From: Magnetococcales bacterium
Lineage (GTDB): Bacteria > Pseudomonadota > Magnetococcia > Magnetococcales > Magnetaquicoccaceae
DNA: 64,000 nucleotides
Direction of reading: 5' to 3'
Assembly (NCBI GenBank): GCA_015231375.1
Contig: JADGBT010000001.1
Coordinates: 62,001 to 126,000, forward strand
Shown: piece after piece, positions 53,375-61,278 of the stretch
Position numbering within the stretch: position 1 is the first letter of the stretch
Layout: the number at the start of each line of letters is the position of its first letter
Notes under the pieces: model-generated
What the model saw: only the letters and a program-made list of their open reading frames with translations
What the model was told of the DNA's origin: nothing
The model's database searches: none
Program-made: the position numbers and the translations under genes

Positions 53375-53394
53375 ACCCGCTCAAGATTGGAAGA

Positions 53395-54252
53395 TCATGA
53401 CTCCGCAGCGCTGTTGTGTTGATCGCCATGCACCACCAGCACCGGACAATGGGTCTTGCCGATGAGCTGAACCAGTTTATTGATGTTGAACAGTCGATCC
53501 AGAACCGAGCGGTCCCGGGGTTCGCAGACGATCAGATCGGCGGAACGCTGTCTGGCCACTTCCAGGATCAGATCGTCGATGTCGCCGGATTGGACCAGTC
53601 CTTCGGCGTGTACCCCTTGCAGTCCGGCCATGGCCACCACACGGTTGACGGTCTGGTTGGCTTCGCGGGTTTCGTCGCCGCTCTCGTCGGCCACCAGCAG
53701 GACGGTCAGGGGGATTCCGGCGGATTTGGCCAACTGGATCGCCACCATGGCCACCCGATCCCCTTCGGTTTCGTCTGGATCGATCACCAGCAGCACGCCG
53801 TTGCTCCAGTAGGAGAACAGACGCGGCACCACCAGTACCGAACAGGCCTGCTTGTCGAGAATGCGGGTGGTGGCTTCGCCCACATTATGTTTCGCCAATC
53901 CCCGGCGCCCGCGCCGTCCGATGACGATCAGATGGGTCAAGATCTCCCGGGCCGCAGCCAGGATGCCCTGGGCGGGGTCTTCGGCGCGACGCATCAAGGG
54001 GGTATGATCGATGCCCCGCTGGGTGCAGATCGCGCCGATCTGTTCCAGGCTGGCGATGGCGTCTTGCTCTTCGACAATGGCCTCGTCGGTGCCCGGCTGG
54101 GTCAGCAACAGTCGCAACACATGCAGCCGTGACGTGTTTTGCAACGCCATCTCCATGCCGACCCGTTCGACTCCGGCAGAGAACTCCGATCCGTCGGTGG
54201 CCAGCAGGATGACCTTGCAGGGTTCCGGAACCTCGATATCGTGGTCATTCAT
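53395..54252 (-). CDS. Universal stress protein with two UspA domains
   Basis: The 285-residue soluble protein is a tandem of UspA folds (about 12-145 and 150-278). Domain 1 has ILLATDGSEFSAGV and LIVIGRRGRRGLAKHNVGEATTRIL, a GxxG...S/T-like ATP-binding pattern. Domain 2 has LLVIDPDETEGDR and ends CPVLVVHG; its ATP loop is less complete. The role is stress resilience, with nucleotide-dependent dimerisation in the family. The gene stands alone, with its promoter in the region after 54252. Confidence 0.9.
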   Translation of the reverse strand: MNDHDIEVPEPCKVILLATDGSEFSAGVERVGMEMALQNTSRLHVLRLLLTQPGTDEAIVEEQDAIASLEQIGAICTQRGIDHTPLMRRAEDPAQGILAAAREILTHLIVIGRRGRRGLAKHNVGEATTRILDKQACSVLVVPRLFSYWSNGVLLVIDPDETEGDRVAMVAIQLAKSAGIPLTVLLVADESGDETREANQTVNRVVAMAGLQGVHAEGLVQSGDIDDLILEVARQRSADLIVCEPRDRSVLDRLFNINKLVQLIGKTHCPVLVVHGDQHNSAAES

Positions 54253-55082
54253 GTGCGTGTAGTCCCAAGGTATTCATGTGGTTTGGGTGCGCCGGTTCTG
54301 AGGGTGTGCAGGCCCTTTCGGTTCAAGGCGCCGTACCAGACCGTGGTAGAGTATCAGATGGATGCGGAAGGTTTCAAGCGTTCGGGAGCGCACCTTCTGA
54401 TCCTCGATCAGTGTGGCTTTTTTTGAGATTTTAAGCAAGTTGAATCTTGACGGCTTTCCGGGGGTTGGGTTAGACTGCGCACCAGTATCAACTACTATCG
54501 GAGGATGTGTGGACGCATTGATGGTTGCGACTCTGGTTCGCCGTTGGACGGTGATACGGTTCGACAGAGACTCCATCTCCTGCGAACCTCCTCTGCCAGC
54601 ACGCTCCAGATTCATTCCTTGCTTGTCTTGATCAAACAAGGGACGCGCGTTTGATTTTCCATTGCCGTGTGAAAACCCGGAAATGGATGCTTGGTCGATC
54701 CTTAGAAGCCATTTCAATCCAAAAAGAGCGTTTCCAAAGTCCCTTGGCAAAGGGATCGTGTATGTGTTGTGTGCGTTGTTTTGTGCCGCGCGGTCAGATG
54801 TCTTAATCAGATGTCTTTCTAAAGACCGGTCACAAAGAACGGAAAAATCGACTCCTGGGTGATTCGGATTGCGCCGGTTCGAAAGAGAGAACCAGCCGGC
54901 CAGATTGACGATCCGATCGACAGCCAGGGTGTCGACGCGCACCCCGAAAGCTCGGACAGGATCTGCGGCCTGGATCTGGACCCGGCCACCGAGTGTTGCT
55001 CGGTGTCTCACCCGCGAAGGTTGCAGCGCATCGATGTCTTCGAGTCCATGCCATCCTCGGAACCGCGAAGGAAGGACGAGAC
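54253..55082. other. 830-bp region without a supportable gene upstream of the mgtE array
   Basis: Possible frames on either strand have no domain, no ribosome-binding site and irregular composition. It contains a CTGATC/GATCAG hairpin followed by seven T (54397-54424) and a 7-bp hairpin CACCGAG/CTCGGTG (54987-55005) about 80 nt before mgtE. No M-box magnesium riboswitch consensus was recognised. It probably holds a long 5' leader or regulatory region for the Mg2+ cluster, and AAGGAAGGA is the ribosome-binding site before ATG 55083. Confidence 0.45.
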
Positions 55083-56480
55083 ATGAGCATGATCGTGGTC
55101 GATGAACCGCAAACCCCCATGGAAGCTGGTCACTCTCCCATGTATGTGGAGACGATCCGTCGCCTCTACATCAAGGGGGCCAATGCCCAACTCTCCCGCA
55201 TTCTGGCCAAACTTCTGCCCGGTGACATCGCCCTGGTCATCAACTCTTCCGAGGATGTGGAAGAGGCGGCGGATATCTTCAATCTGATCACCGATTTCCA
55301 GCACGCCGGGGAAACCCTTCAGGAAGTCAACGAGGATTTCCAGATCCATATCATCTCGGTCTGCGGTCTGGACCGGGCGGTGGCGATCCTGGAGGGTCTG
55401 CCGCCCGACACCCGTGGCCACATCATCGGCAAGCTGAATCCCGAAGTGGGCCAGCACCTGATGAACGCCTTGGACCGGGAGACCCAGAAGGAGGTGCAGA
55501 CCCTGCTGCAATACCTCCCGGATACGGCGGGTCACATCATGAACTCCCAGTTTTTCGCCATCCAGGAGACCGTCACCGCCAAAGAGGCCCTCGAAGCCGT
55601 GCGGGGTATGGCCGATCACGAGTTCGTTTTTTATGTCTATGTCCTGGATGAGCACCAACGCCTCACCGGTGTCAGTTCCTTGCGTCGTCTGCTGCTCACC
55701 AAGCCGGATCGTCTGGTTCGGGACATCATGGACGACCGGGTTCACACCGTCAACGTCGATACCCCCCAGACCGAAGCGGCCAAACTGGTCACCGAGATGG
55801 ATCTCATGGCCGTGCCGGTGGTCAACGACCAGGGGGTGATGCGCGGCATCATCACCGTGGACGACCTGATCCACGTCATCCAGCGGGCCGATACCGAATC
55901 CATGCTCAAGTCGGTCGGCGCGGACTCGGAACACAAGATGAGCATCCTGTCCGAGGCCATCACCAGCGTGGCCCGCACCCGCCTTCCCTGGCTGATCGCG
56001 CCGTTTTTTGGCGGATTGTCGGCAGCCTGGATTCTCGGCATGTTCGAAGACACCATGTCCAAGGTGATCCAGTTGAGCTTCTTCATGCCCATGATCTTCG
56101 GCATGGCCGGCAATGTGGGCAGTCAGACCGCCGTGGTGGCGGTGCGGGGACTGGCCACCGGCGTGATCAAGGTCAGCGACTACTTCGCGTTGCTGTTCAA
56201 GGAGACCCAAACCGGCATTCTGATCGGCCTGTTTTATGGCCTGTGTCTTTCGGGTTACGCCCTGGTGGTTTTCAAGAGTACCACGCTCGCTTTTGTGGTG
56301 GGCATCAGCATCCTAAGCAACATCACCTACGCAGGGGTCATCGCCTCCAGTCTGCCGCTTTTGTTGCAGAAACTCGGACATGACCCGGCCGTGGGCGGAG
56401 GACCGTATGTGTTGACCACGGTCGATGTCCTGGGGGTGATCAACTATTTGTTGATCGCCACCCTGGTCTATGGGCTGTAA
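55083..56480 (+). CDS. mgtE: MgtE-family magnesium transporter, first of three paralogues
   Basis: The 465-residue protein has an N-domain (about 20-145), a CBS pair (about 150-275, with DTAGHIMNSQFFAIQETVT and GVSSLRRLLL) and a five-helix pore domain (about 300-465). The pore domain has PMIFGMAGNVGSQTAVVAVRGLA, which keeps the GNxGxQ signature, and TTVDVLGVINYLL with the conserved pore Asp. In MgtE the N and CBS domains sense cytosolic Mg2+ and close the pore. The start is fixed by AAGGAAGGA. It is 56 nt before the second paralogue. Confidence 0.93.
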   Translation: MSMIVVDEPQTPMEAGHSPMYVETIRRLYIKGANAQLSRILAKLLPGDIALVINSSEDVEEAADIFNLITDFQHAGETLQEVNEDFQIHIISVCGLDRAVAILEGLPPDTRGHIIGKLNPEVGQHLMNALDRETQKEVQTLLQYLPDTAGHIMNSQFFAIQETVTAKEALEAVRGMADHEFVFYVYVLDEHQRLTGVSSLRRLLLTKPDRLVRDIMDDRVHTVNVDTPQTEAAKLVTEMDLMAVPVVNDQGVMRGIITVDDLIHVIQRADTESMLKSVGADSEHKMSILSEAITSVARTRLPWLIAPFFGGLSAAWILGMFEDTMSKVIQLSFFMPMIFGMAGNVGSQTAVVAVRGLATGVIKVSDYFALLFKETQTGILIGLFYGLCLSGYALVVFKSTTLAFVVGISILSNITYAGVIASSLPLLLQKLGHDPAVGGGPYVLTTVDVLGVINYLLIATLVYGL

Positions 56481-56536
56481 TACGGTTCACCGCGCCGCCG
56501 TTTCCTTGCAACGACTCGAAAGAAAGGTTTTCCGCC

Positions 56537-57931
56537 ATGGCCATGATGGTTCTGGATGACAACAAGCCCGCCACGCAACCGCCTCTCAAGAACAATATCG
56601 CCGAGGCGATCGTGCGTTTGCATCGGCGGGGCGCCTCGGTCCACCTCACCCAACTGCTGAGCAAACTCAAACCCGCCGACATCGGCACGGTTCTGAACGG
56701 GTTTCCCGGCCCCCGCGCCATGGAGATCTTCAGCCGGATCGAACCCGCCGAGCATGCGGCCCAGGTGCTGACGGAACTGGATGATGACCATCGACGTTTT
56801 CTGATCATCAACGGTCCGCTGGAGTCCATGGTGGAGATGTTGTTGACCCTGCCTCCCGAGGTGCGGCAGATGGCGTTCACCGGACTCGACGAGGAGAACA
56901 GCCAGCGTCTGGCCGACGCCCTGCATCGGGCGGAACAACCCGAATTGCTGGATGAACCGGTCATCTACAAGCCGGGAACCGCCGGCAGCCTGATGGATGT
57001 CAACATCATCGCCATGTCGGATCAGACCATCGCCGCAGATGCCATCCAGGCGGTTCAGGCGTTGTCTTCCCATGATTCCATTTTTTATCTTTACGTGCTG
57101 GACGACATGCAGCGGTTGATCGGCGTCTGTTCCCTGCGTCGTCTGATCCTGGCCGATCCGAACAAGAGTCTGCGTGAGTTTACCCAGACCCGTCTGGTCA
57201 AAGTCCATGTGGATACCCCGCAAGGGATGGTGGCCAATCTCATCTCCCGTTACCGTCTGCTGGCCCTGCCGGTGGTCGATGAGTTCGGGGTGCTGGTGGG
57301 GCAGGTGACCATCGACAACCTGATCGACATCATCCAGGAGGAAAACACCAACTCCCTCCTGAAAATGGCGGGTATCGGCTCCAAGGATACCAATGTTCTG
57401 GCCCAGTCCCCCTTTGCCATCTTCCGGACTCGTGTTCCCTGGCTGATCACCGCCTTCATCGCTTATCTGATCGTCTCCGCCATTCTGGAAGGCTTCGAGC
57501 ATACCCTGGAAAAAGTGGTGCAACTGGCCTTCTTCTTTCCCATCGTCATCGGCATGTCGGGCAACGCGGGCAGTCAGACCGGGGCGGTGGTGGTGCGCGG
57601 CCTGGCCCTCGGGACCATCCACAACGCCCACTTCTTCAAGTTGCTCTTCAAGGAACTCGGGGTCAATTTCATTCAGGGCGGCTTTTACGGGGTGTGTCTG
57701 GCGATCGCTTCTTATGCGATCTTCCACAATCATCTGCTCTCCATCACCCTGGGAGTGGCCATGACCTTGAGTATCATCTGTTCGGCGGCCATCGCCATGT
57801 CGCTGCCGTTTTTCTTCAAGCGTATTGGTGCCGATCCGGCGGTGGCCGCTGGACCCATCGCTTTGGCGTTCATCGACATGGTGGGATCCGTCAATTATCT
57901 GACCGTGGCCTATTTCGTGTTCAGTCTTTGA
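56537..57931 (+). CDS. mgtE: MgtE-family magnesium transporter, second of three paralogues
   Basis: The 464-residue protein has the same architecture as its upstream neighbour. The CBS region carries GTAGSLMDVNIIAMSDQTIAAD and GVCSLRRLIL. The pore domain has PIVIGMSGNAGSQTGAVVVRGLAL (GNxGxQ intact) and LAFIDMVGSVNYLTVAYF with the conserved Asp. The first CBS-domain motif is more divergent than in the flanking copies (MDVNIIAMSD in place of MNSQFFAIQE). It sits 31 nt before the third paralogue, in one transcript. Confidence 0.93.
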   Translation: MAMMVLDDNKPATQPPLKNNIAEAIVRLHRRGASVHLTQLLSKLKPADIGTVLNGFPGPRAMEIFSRIEPAEHAAQVLTELDDDHRRFLIINGPLESMVEMLLTLPPEVRQMAFTGLDEENSQRLADALHRAEQPELLDEPVIYKPGTAGSLMDVNIIAMSDQTIAADAIQAVQALSSHDSIFYLYVLDDMQRLIGVCSLRRLILADPNKSLREFTQTRLVKVHVDTPQGMVANLISRYRLLALPVVDEFGVLVGQVTIDNLIDIIQEENTNSLLKMAGIGSKDTNVLAQSPFAIFRTRVPWLITAFIAYLIVSAILEGFEHTLEKVVQLAFFFPIVIGMSGNAGSQTGAVVVRGLALGTIHNAHFFKLLFKELGVNFIQGGFYGVCLAIASYAIFHNHLLSITLGVAMTLSIICSAAIAMSLPFFFKRIGADPAVAAGPIALAFIDMVGSVNYLTVAYFVFSL

Positions 57932-57962
57932 AGAAAAGGATCGGGCGCAAGGATGAGGTGAC

Positions 57963-59354
57963 ATGACCATCGAGGAACGATTGTCTTCCCAGGAGTTCGG
58001 CAAGAAGCGCCATCACCGGCTGGTCGAAACCATCGATCGTCTGTTGCACATGAATGCCACGGCCAATCTGCAAAAATTGTTGATGCGGATCATTCCGGCG
58101 GATCTGGCCAAGGTGATGGAGAGTTTTCCGGGGGACGAGGCGCGTGAGATTTTCATGCAGATCCCCGATGTGCTGCACGCCGCCCAGGTCTTGAAGGAGT
58201 TGCCGGTCTTTTTGCAGCAGACCATCTTGTCGGAGAGTTCCCCGATCGAGGTGTTGCCGATTCTGGAAAAACTGGCGCCCGATACCCGCGCCGACCTGAT
58301 CGCCCTGCTGGAGCCGGAACTGGCCTCCCGCTATCTGGGCAAGATGGACATCAAGATCCAGCGAGATCTGAAAAGCCTCATGCAGCACGCCCCGGACACG
58401 GCGGGCGGCTTGATGACTTCGCAGTTCTTCGCCTTGCCCGAGGCGACCACCGTGGCCGAGGCCATCGAGTCGGTGCGTGGTCTGGCGGCGTATGAGATGG
58501 TGTTTTATCTGTATGTGGTGGATGCGGATGGCCGTCTCACCGGGGTCAGTTCCTTGCGCCAGTTGCTTTTGGCCAATCCGGACTCCACCTTGGAACGGAT
58601 GATGAACAAGAAGGTGGTCAAGGTGCGGGCCGACGCTCCCCAATCCGAGGTGGCCGATGTGGTGGGACGTTACCGTCTGTTGGCCGTGCCGGTGGTGGAT
58701 GACGCCGGGGTCATTCTGGGCTTGGTCACGGTCGATGATGTCATGGACGTGATGGAGCAAGAGACCACCGATGAACTGCTCAAGGTGGCGGGGACCAGTT
58801 CGTCGGAAATTGACGTGCTGTCTCCCTGGAGAATCGTTCGCATCCGTCTGCCGTGGATGATGGCTTCATTCGCGGGCGGTTTGATGTGCAGTCTGATCGT
58901 CAATTATTTTGATCATGATCTCACCCGCGCCTTGATCCTGACCGCTTTTCTGCCGCTGATTCTGGGTCTGTCCGGCACGTTCGGCACCGTGATCGCCACG
59001 GTGGTCTCCCGCACCCTCTCGTCGGACGCGTTGTCGATGGCCCAGTATGTCACCCTGGTGTGGCGCGAGGTGCGCACCGCCGTGATGATGGGAGGACTGT
59101 ATGGAGCGTTGGCCGGGATGATCTCCTGGCTGGCTTTCCAGGATTCGGTGCTGACCCGTACCGTGGGCGCGAGCATCCTGGTGAACATGATTCTGGCCGC
59201 CCTGATCGCCACGGGTCTGCCCAGTCTGTTTCGGCGTTTCGGGGTGGATCCTTCCAAGGCCCAGGGACCGATTGTGGTCATGGTGCTGGATGCGGTGGGG
59301 GTGACCGCCTATTTTTTCATCGCCACCTTGTTTCAGCAACAGGCGGGAGGCTGA
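57963..59354 (+). CDS. Divergent MgtE-family protein, third of three paralogues
   Basis: The 463-residue protein has an N-domain, a CBS pair (DTAGGLMTSQFFALPEATTVAE, GVSSLRQLLL, RYRLLAVPVVDDAGV) and a five-helix transmembrane domain. The pore-lining signature has changed to PLILGLSGTFGTVIATVVSR: the Asn and Gln of GNxGxQ are lost, while the Asp in VLDAVGVTAYF is kept. This suggests altered ion selectivity, loss of transport or a regulatory subunit role. It is 6 nt before the CorA/ZntB-like gene. Confidence 0.85.
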   Translation: MTIEERLSSQEFGKKRHHRLVETIDRLLHMNATANLQKLLMRIIPADLAKVMESFPGDEAREIFMQIPDVLHAAQVLKELPVFLQQTILSESSPIEVLPILEKLAPDTRADLIALLEPELASRYLGKMDIKIQRDLKSLMQHAPDTAGGLMTSQFFALPEATTVAEAIESVRGLAAYEMVFYLYVVDADGRLTGVSSLRQLLLANPDSTLERMMNKKVVKVRADAPQSEVADVVGRYRLLAVPVVDDAGVILGLVTVDDVMDVMEQETTDELLKVAGTSSSEIDVLSPWRIVRIRLPWMMASFAGGLMCSLIVNYFDHDLTRALILTAFLPLILGLSGTFGTVIATVVSRTLSSDALSMAQYVTLVWREVRTAVMMGGLYGALAGMISWLAFQDSVLTRTVGASILVNMILAALIATGLPSLFRRFGVDPSKAQGPIVVMVLDAVGVTAYFFIATLFQQQAGG

Positions 59355-59360
59355 TCGCTC

Positions 59361-60380
59361 ATGGTGGCCGCTTATCCTGTGATCCATGCCTGGCGGTTTG
59401 ACGGGGTGGGAGGGGGCAAGCCTCTCACCTGGTCGGAAATTCAGGCCTCCAACGTCACCAAGCTGCAACCGTTCTGGCTGTATCTCAACCGCAACGCCGA
59501 TCCCGCCACCCACTGGATCCAGACCCGCTCCGGGGTGGAATCCAGTGCCGTCAAGGCCCTGCTGGCCAACGAAACCAGACCCCGCTGTTCCCGGTTCAAC
59601 GATGGCGCGGTTTTATTGTTGCGCAGCGTCAACGAAAATGAAGGGCATGATTTTCATGACATGGTGGCGTTGCGTCTGTGGGTGGACGCCACGGGCGTGG
59701 TGAGTCTGCGTGGACGGCGCATGTATTTTGTCGAAGAGGTCTTTCACGCTCTGGAAAACGGCAACGGTCCCAAGACCCCGGCGGAGCTGCTGGTGACCTT
59801 TCTGGAACGGCTCACCGGTCGCATGGAACCGATTCTGGAACATATGCGTTCGCAGATCGAGGAGTTGGAGTCGTATACTCTCACCGAGCGCGACCCTTAC
59901 GATGCCCGCCGCGACGGACCCCGGATCCGTCAGCAACTGGGGCGTCTGCGGGTGGCGGCGGTGGCCATGCGTCGGTATCTGTCGCCGCAGAAGGAGGCCA
60001 TCACCCGTCTGATGAGCGAGGAGTTCTCCTGGATGGGGCCGGAATACAAACCCCGTCTTCACGAGGTGATCAACGAAACCACCCGTCACATGGAAGACCT
60101 GGACGAAATCCGCGATACCGCCGGGATCATTCAGGATTCCGTGGCCAACGTGGTCAACGAAGGATTGAACGACCTGCTGTTCAAATTGACCATGATGTCG
60201 GCCTTTTTCATGCCCTTGTCGTTTGTGGTCGGGTGGTTTGGCAGCAACGTCAGCGGGTTGTATCTCAATACCGACAGCGCCTGGTTTCCGACCGAGCATG
60301 GATTCACCCTGGAAGGAATCATTCTGGTGGTGATCGGCGCAATCGAGGTGTGGTTTTTCAAGCGACTCAAGTGGCTGTAA
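59361..60380 (+). CDS. CorA/ZntB-family divalent cation channel
   Basis: The 339-residue protein has a large soluble N-terminal domain (about 1-270), a long stalk helix (TTRHMEDLDEIRDTAGIIQDSVANVVNEGLND) and two C-terminal membrane helices (LTMMSAFFMPLSFVVGWFGSN and GIILVVIGAIEVWFF). The GMN selectivity motif of CorA is GSN in VGWFGSNVSGL. The C-terminus is basic (FFKRLKWL). It is probably co-transcribed with the three MgtE genes. Whether it imports Mg2+ or moves Zn2+/other cations cannot be settled; the general arrangement resembles ZntB. Confidence 0.85.
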   Translation: MVAAYPVIHAWRFDGVGGGKPLTWSEIQASNVTKLQPFWLYLNRNADPATHWIQTRSGVESSAVKALLANETRPRCSRFNDGAVLLLRSVNENEGHDFHDMVALRLWVDATGVVSLRGRRMYFVEEVFHALENGNGPKTPAELLVTFLERLTGRMEPILEHMRSQIEELESYTLTERDPYDARRDGPRIRQQLGRLRVAAVAMRRYLSPQKEAITRLMSEEFSWMGPEYKPRLHEVINETTRHMEDLDEIRDTAGIIQDSVANVVNEGLNDLLFKLTMMSAFFMPLSFVVGWFGSNVSGLYLNTDSAWFPTEHGFTLEGIILVVIGAIEVWFFKRLKWL

Positions 60381-60394
60381 TGGGACGGTAGACG

Positions 60395-60703
60395 ATGAGC
60401 GCATCCGGATCGGATTCTGGCGACTCTGCGCCGCGCGCCGCGCATCAGCGCAAGGCCGTGGCGTTGCGTTATCAGCGCAATCAGGACGCCGCTCCCCGTG
60501 TCACCGCCTCCGGGCGGGGGTTAATCGCCGAAACCATCATGAAAAAAGCCCGCGAGTCCGGCATCACCCTCATGGAGGATCCGGATCTGGTCAACCTGTT
60601 GGGCAAGGTGGCCGTTGGCGACACCATTCCGCCCACCCTCTACAAGGCGGTGGCCGAGGTGCTGGCCTACGTCTACCGCATGAACAAAAGCTTCCCGGTT
60701 TGA
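60395..60703 (+). CDS. Stand-alone FlhB C-terminal-domain-like protein (EscU/YscU/HrcU family)
   Basis: The 102-residue soluble protein matches the cytoplasmic domain of FlhB just after its autocleavage site: AVALRYQRNQDAAPRVTASGRGLIAETIMKKARESGITLMEDPDLVNLLGKVAVGDTIPPTLYKAVAEVLAYVYRMN. The NPTH cleavage motif and all membrane helices are missing; residues 1-18 are Ser/Ala-rich. Such small FlhB-like proteins (FlhB2/FhlB type) occur in several lineages and may substitute for the FlhB cytoplasmic domain in export switching. It lies 14 nt after the CorA-like gene, an unexpected neighbour. Confidence 0.85.
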   Translation: MSASGSDSGDSAPRAAHQRKAVALRYQRNQDAAPRVTASGRGLIAETIMKKARESGITLMEDPDLVNLLGKVAVGDTIPPTLYKAVAEVLAYVYRMNKSFPV

Positions 60704-60759
60704 AGCGGGCGTGATAGACTTTTGCGGTTCAATCCCCCTCAATCGTCGCGGAGGCGTGC

Positions 60760-61140
60760 ATGGCCAGGGAGAAACCGTTCTTTCCAATGGGGTGTGACGC
60801 GATTTCCGGTGAGCTTACCGTGCGTCTCGATCAGTTGTATCAGCGTCACGCCTCCCTGGTGGGGCGTCTGGATGAACTGGAACGCACCACCCGCGAGCGA
60901 CTGGAACACTTCTCCGCCACGCTTCCCCGACAGCTCGACGAATTGACCATCCGGCAGGAGCGGTTGATGCGCATGGCCGAAGAGCAGGAGGAGGAGAGCA
61001 ATCGTATTTTCGCCAATCAGAACGAGCTGCTGCACTCCCTGAACGATACCCTCACCGATATCCATGCGCGCATTCATCAACTGGCCGCACGTCAGGAAGT
61101 GCTGATGCGTCGGGTTGCCGTCGCGGACGGTTCAGAGTAG
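60760..61140 (+). CDS. Predicted coiled-coil protein, unknown function
   Basis: A soluble 126-residue protein with heptad-rich sequence from about residue 18 to 115 (LTVRLDQLYQRHASLVGRLDELE, then long Glu/Arg helices). One Cys near the start. No family recognised. GGAGG lies 7 nt before the ATG. It follows the FlhB-like gene by 56 nt and may belong to the same operon. Confidence 0.6.
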   Translation: MAREKPFFPMGCDAISGELTVRLDQLYQRHASLVGRLDELERTTRERLEHFSATLPRQLDELTIRQERLMRMAEEQEEESNRIFANQNELLHSLNDTLTDIHARIHQLAARQEVLMRRVAVADGSE

Positions 61141-61147
61141 GATTGAA

Positions 61148-61233
61148 TTTTGCATCGGTTCTTGGTACCGGTTTTTTGCATCGGCTTTTTGCACCGGGCC
61201 TTGTATCGTTTTTTGTATTGAATCTTGCACTGG
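61148..61233. repeat. Degenerate short tandem repeat between the coiled-coil gene and glnS
   Basis: About seven imperfect copies of a 12-15-nt unit of the form TTTTTGCACCGG (variants TTGCATCGG, TTGTATCG, TTGTATTG). Non-coding and immediately 5' of glnS. Confidence 0.65.
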
Positions 61234-61278
61234 TGATACTCTTCAGGTTCCCTTTTGACACGCTGGTACTTCCACATC

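Noticed and set aside
54274-55011. A 245-codon minus-strand frame in the region before mgtE
   Set aside because: No ribosome-binding site, no domain, and irregular composition; I treat the region as non-coding regulatory DNA.
54253-55082. M-box (ykoK) magnesium riboswitch before mgtE
   Set aside because: The conserved M-box sequence blocks were not found by eye. A covariance search would be decisive.
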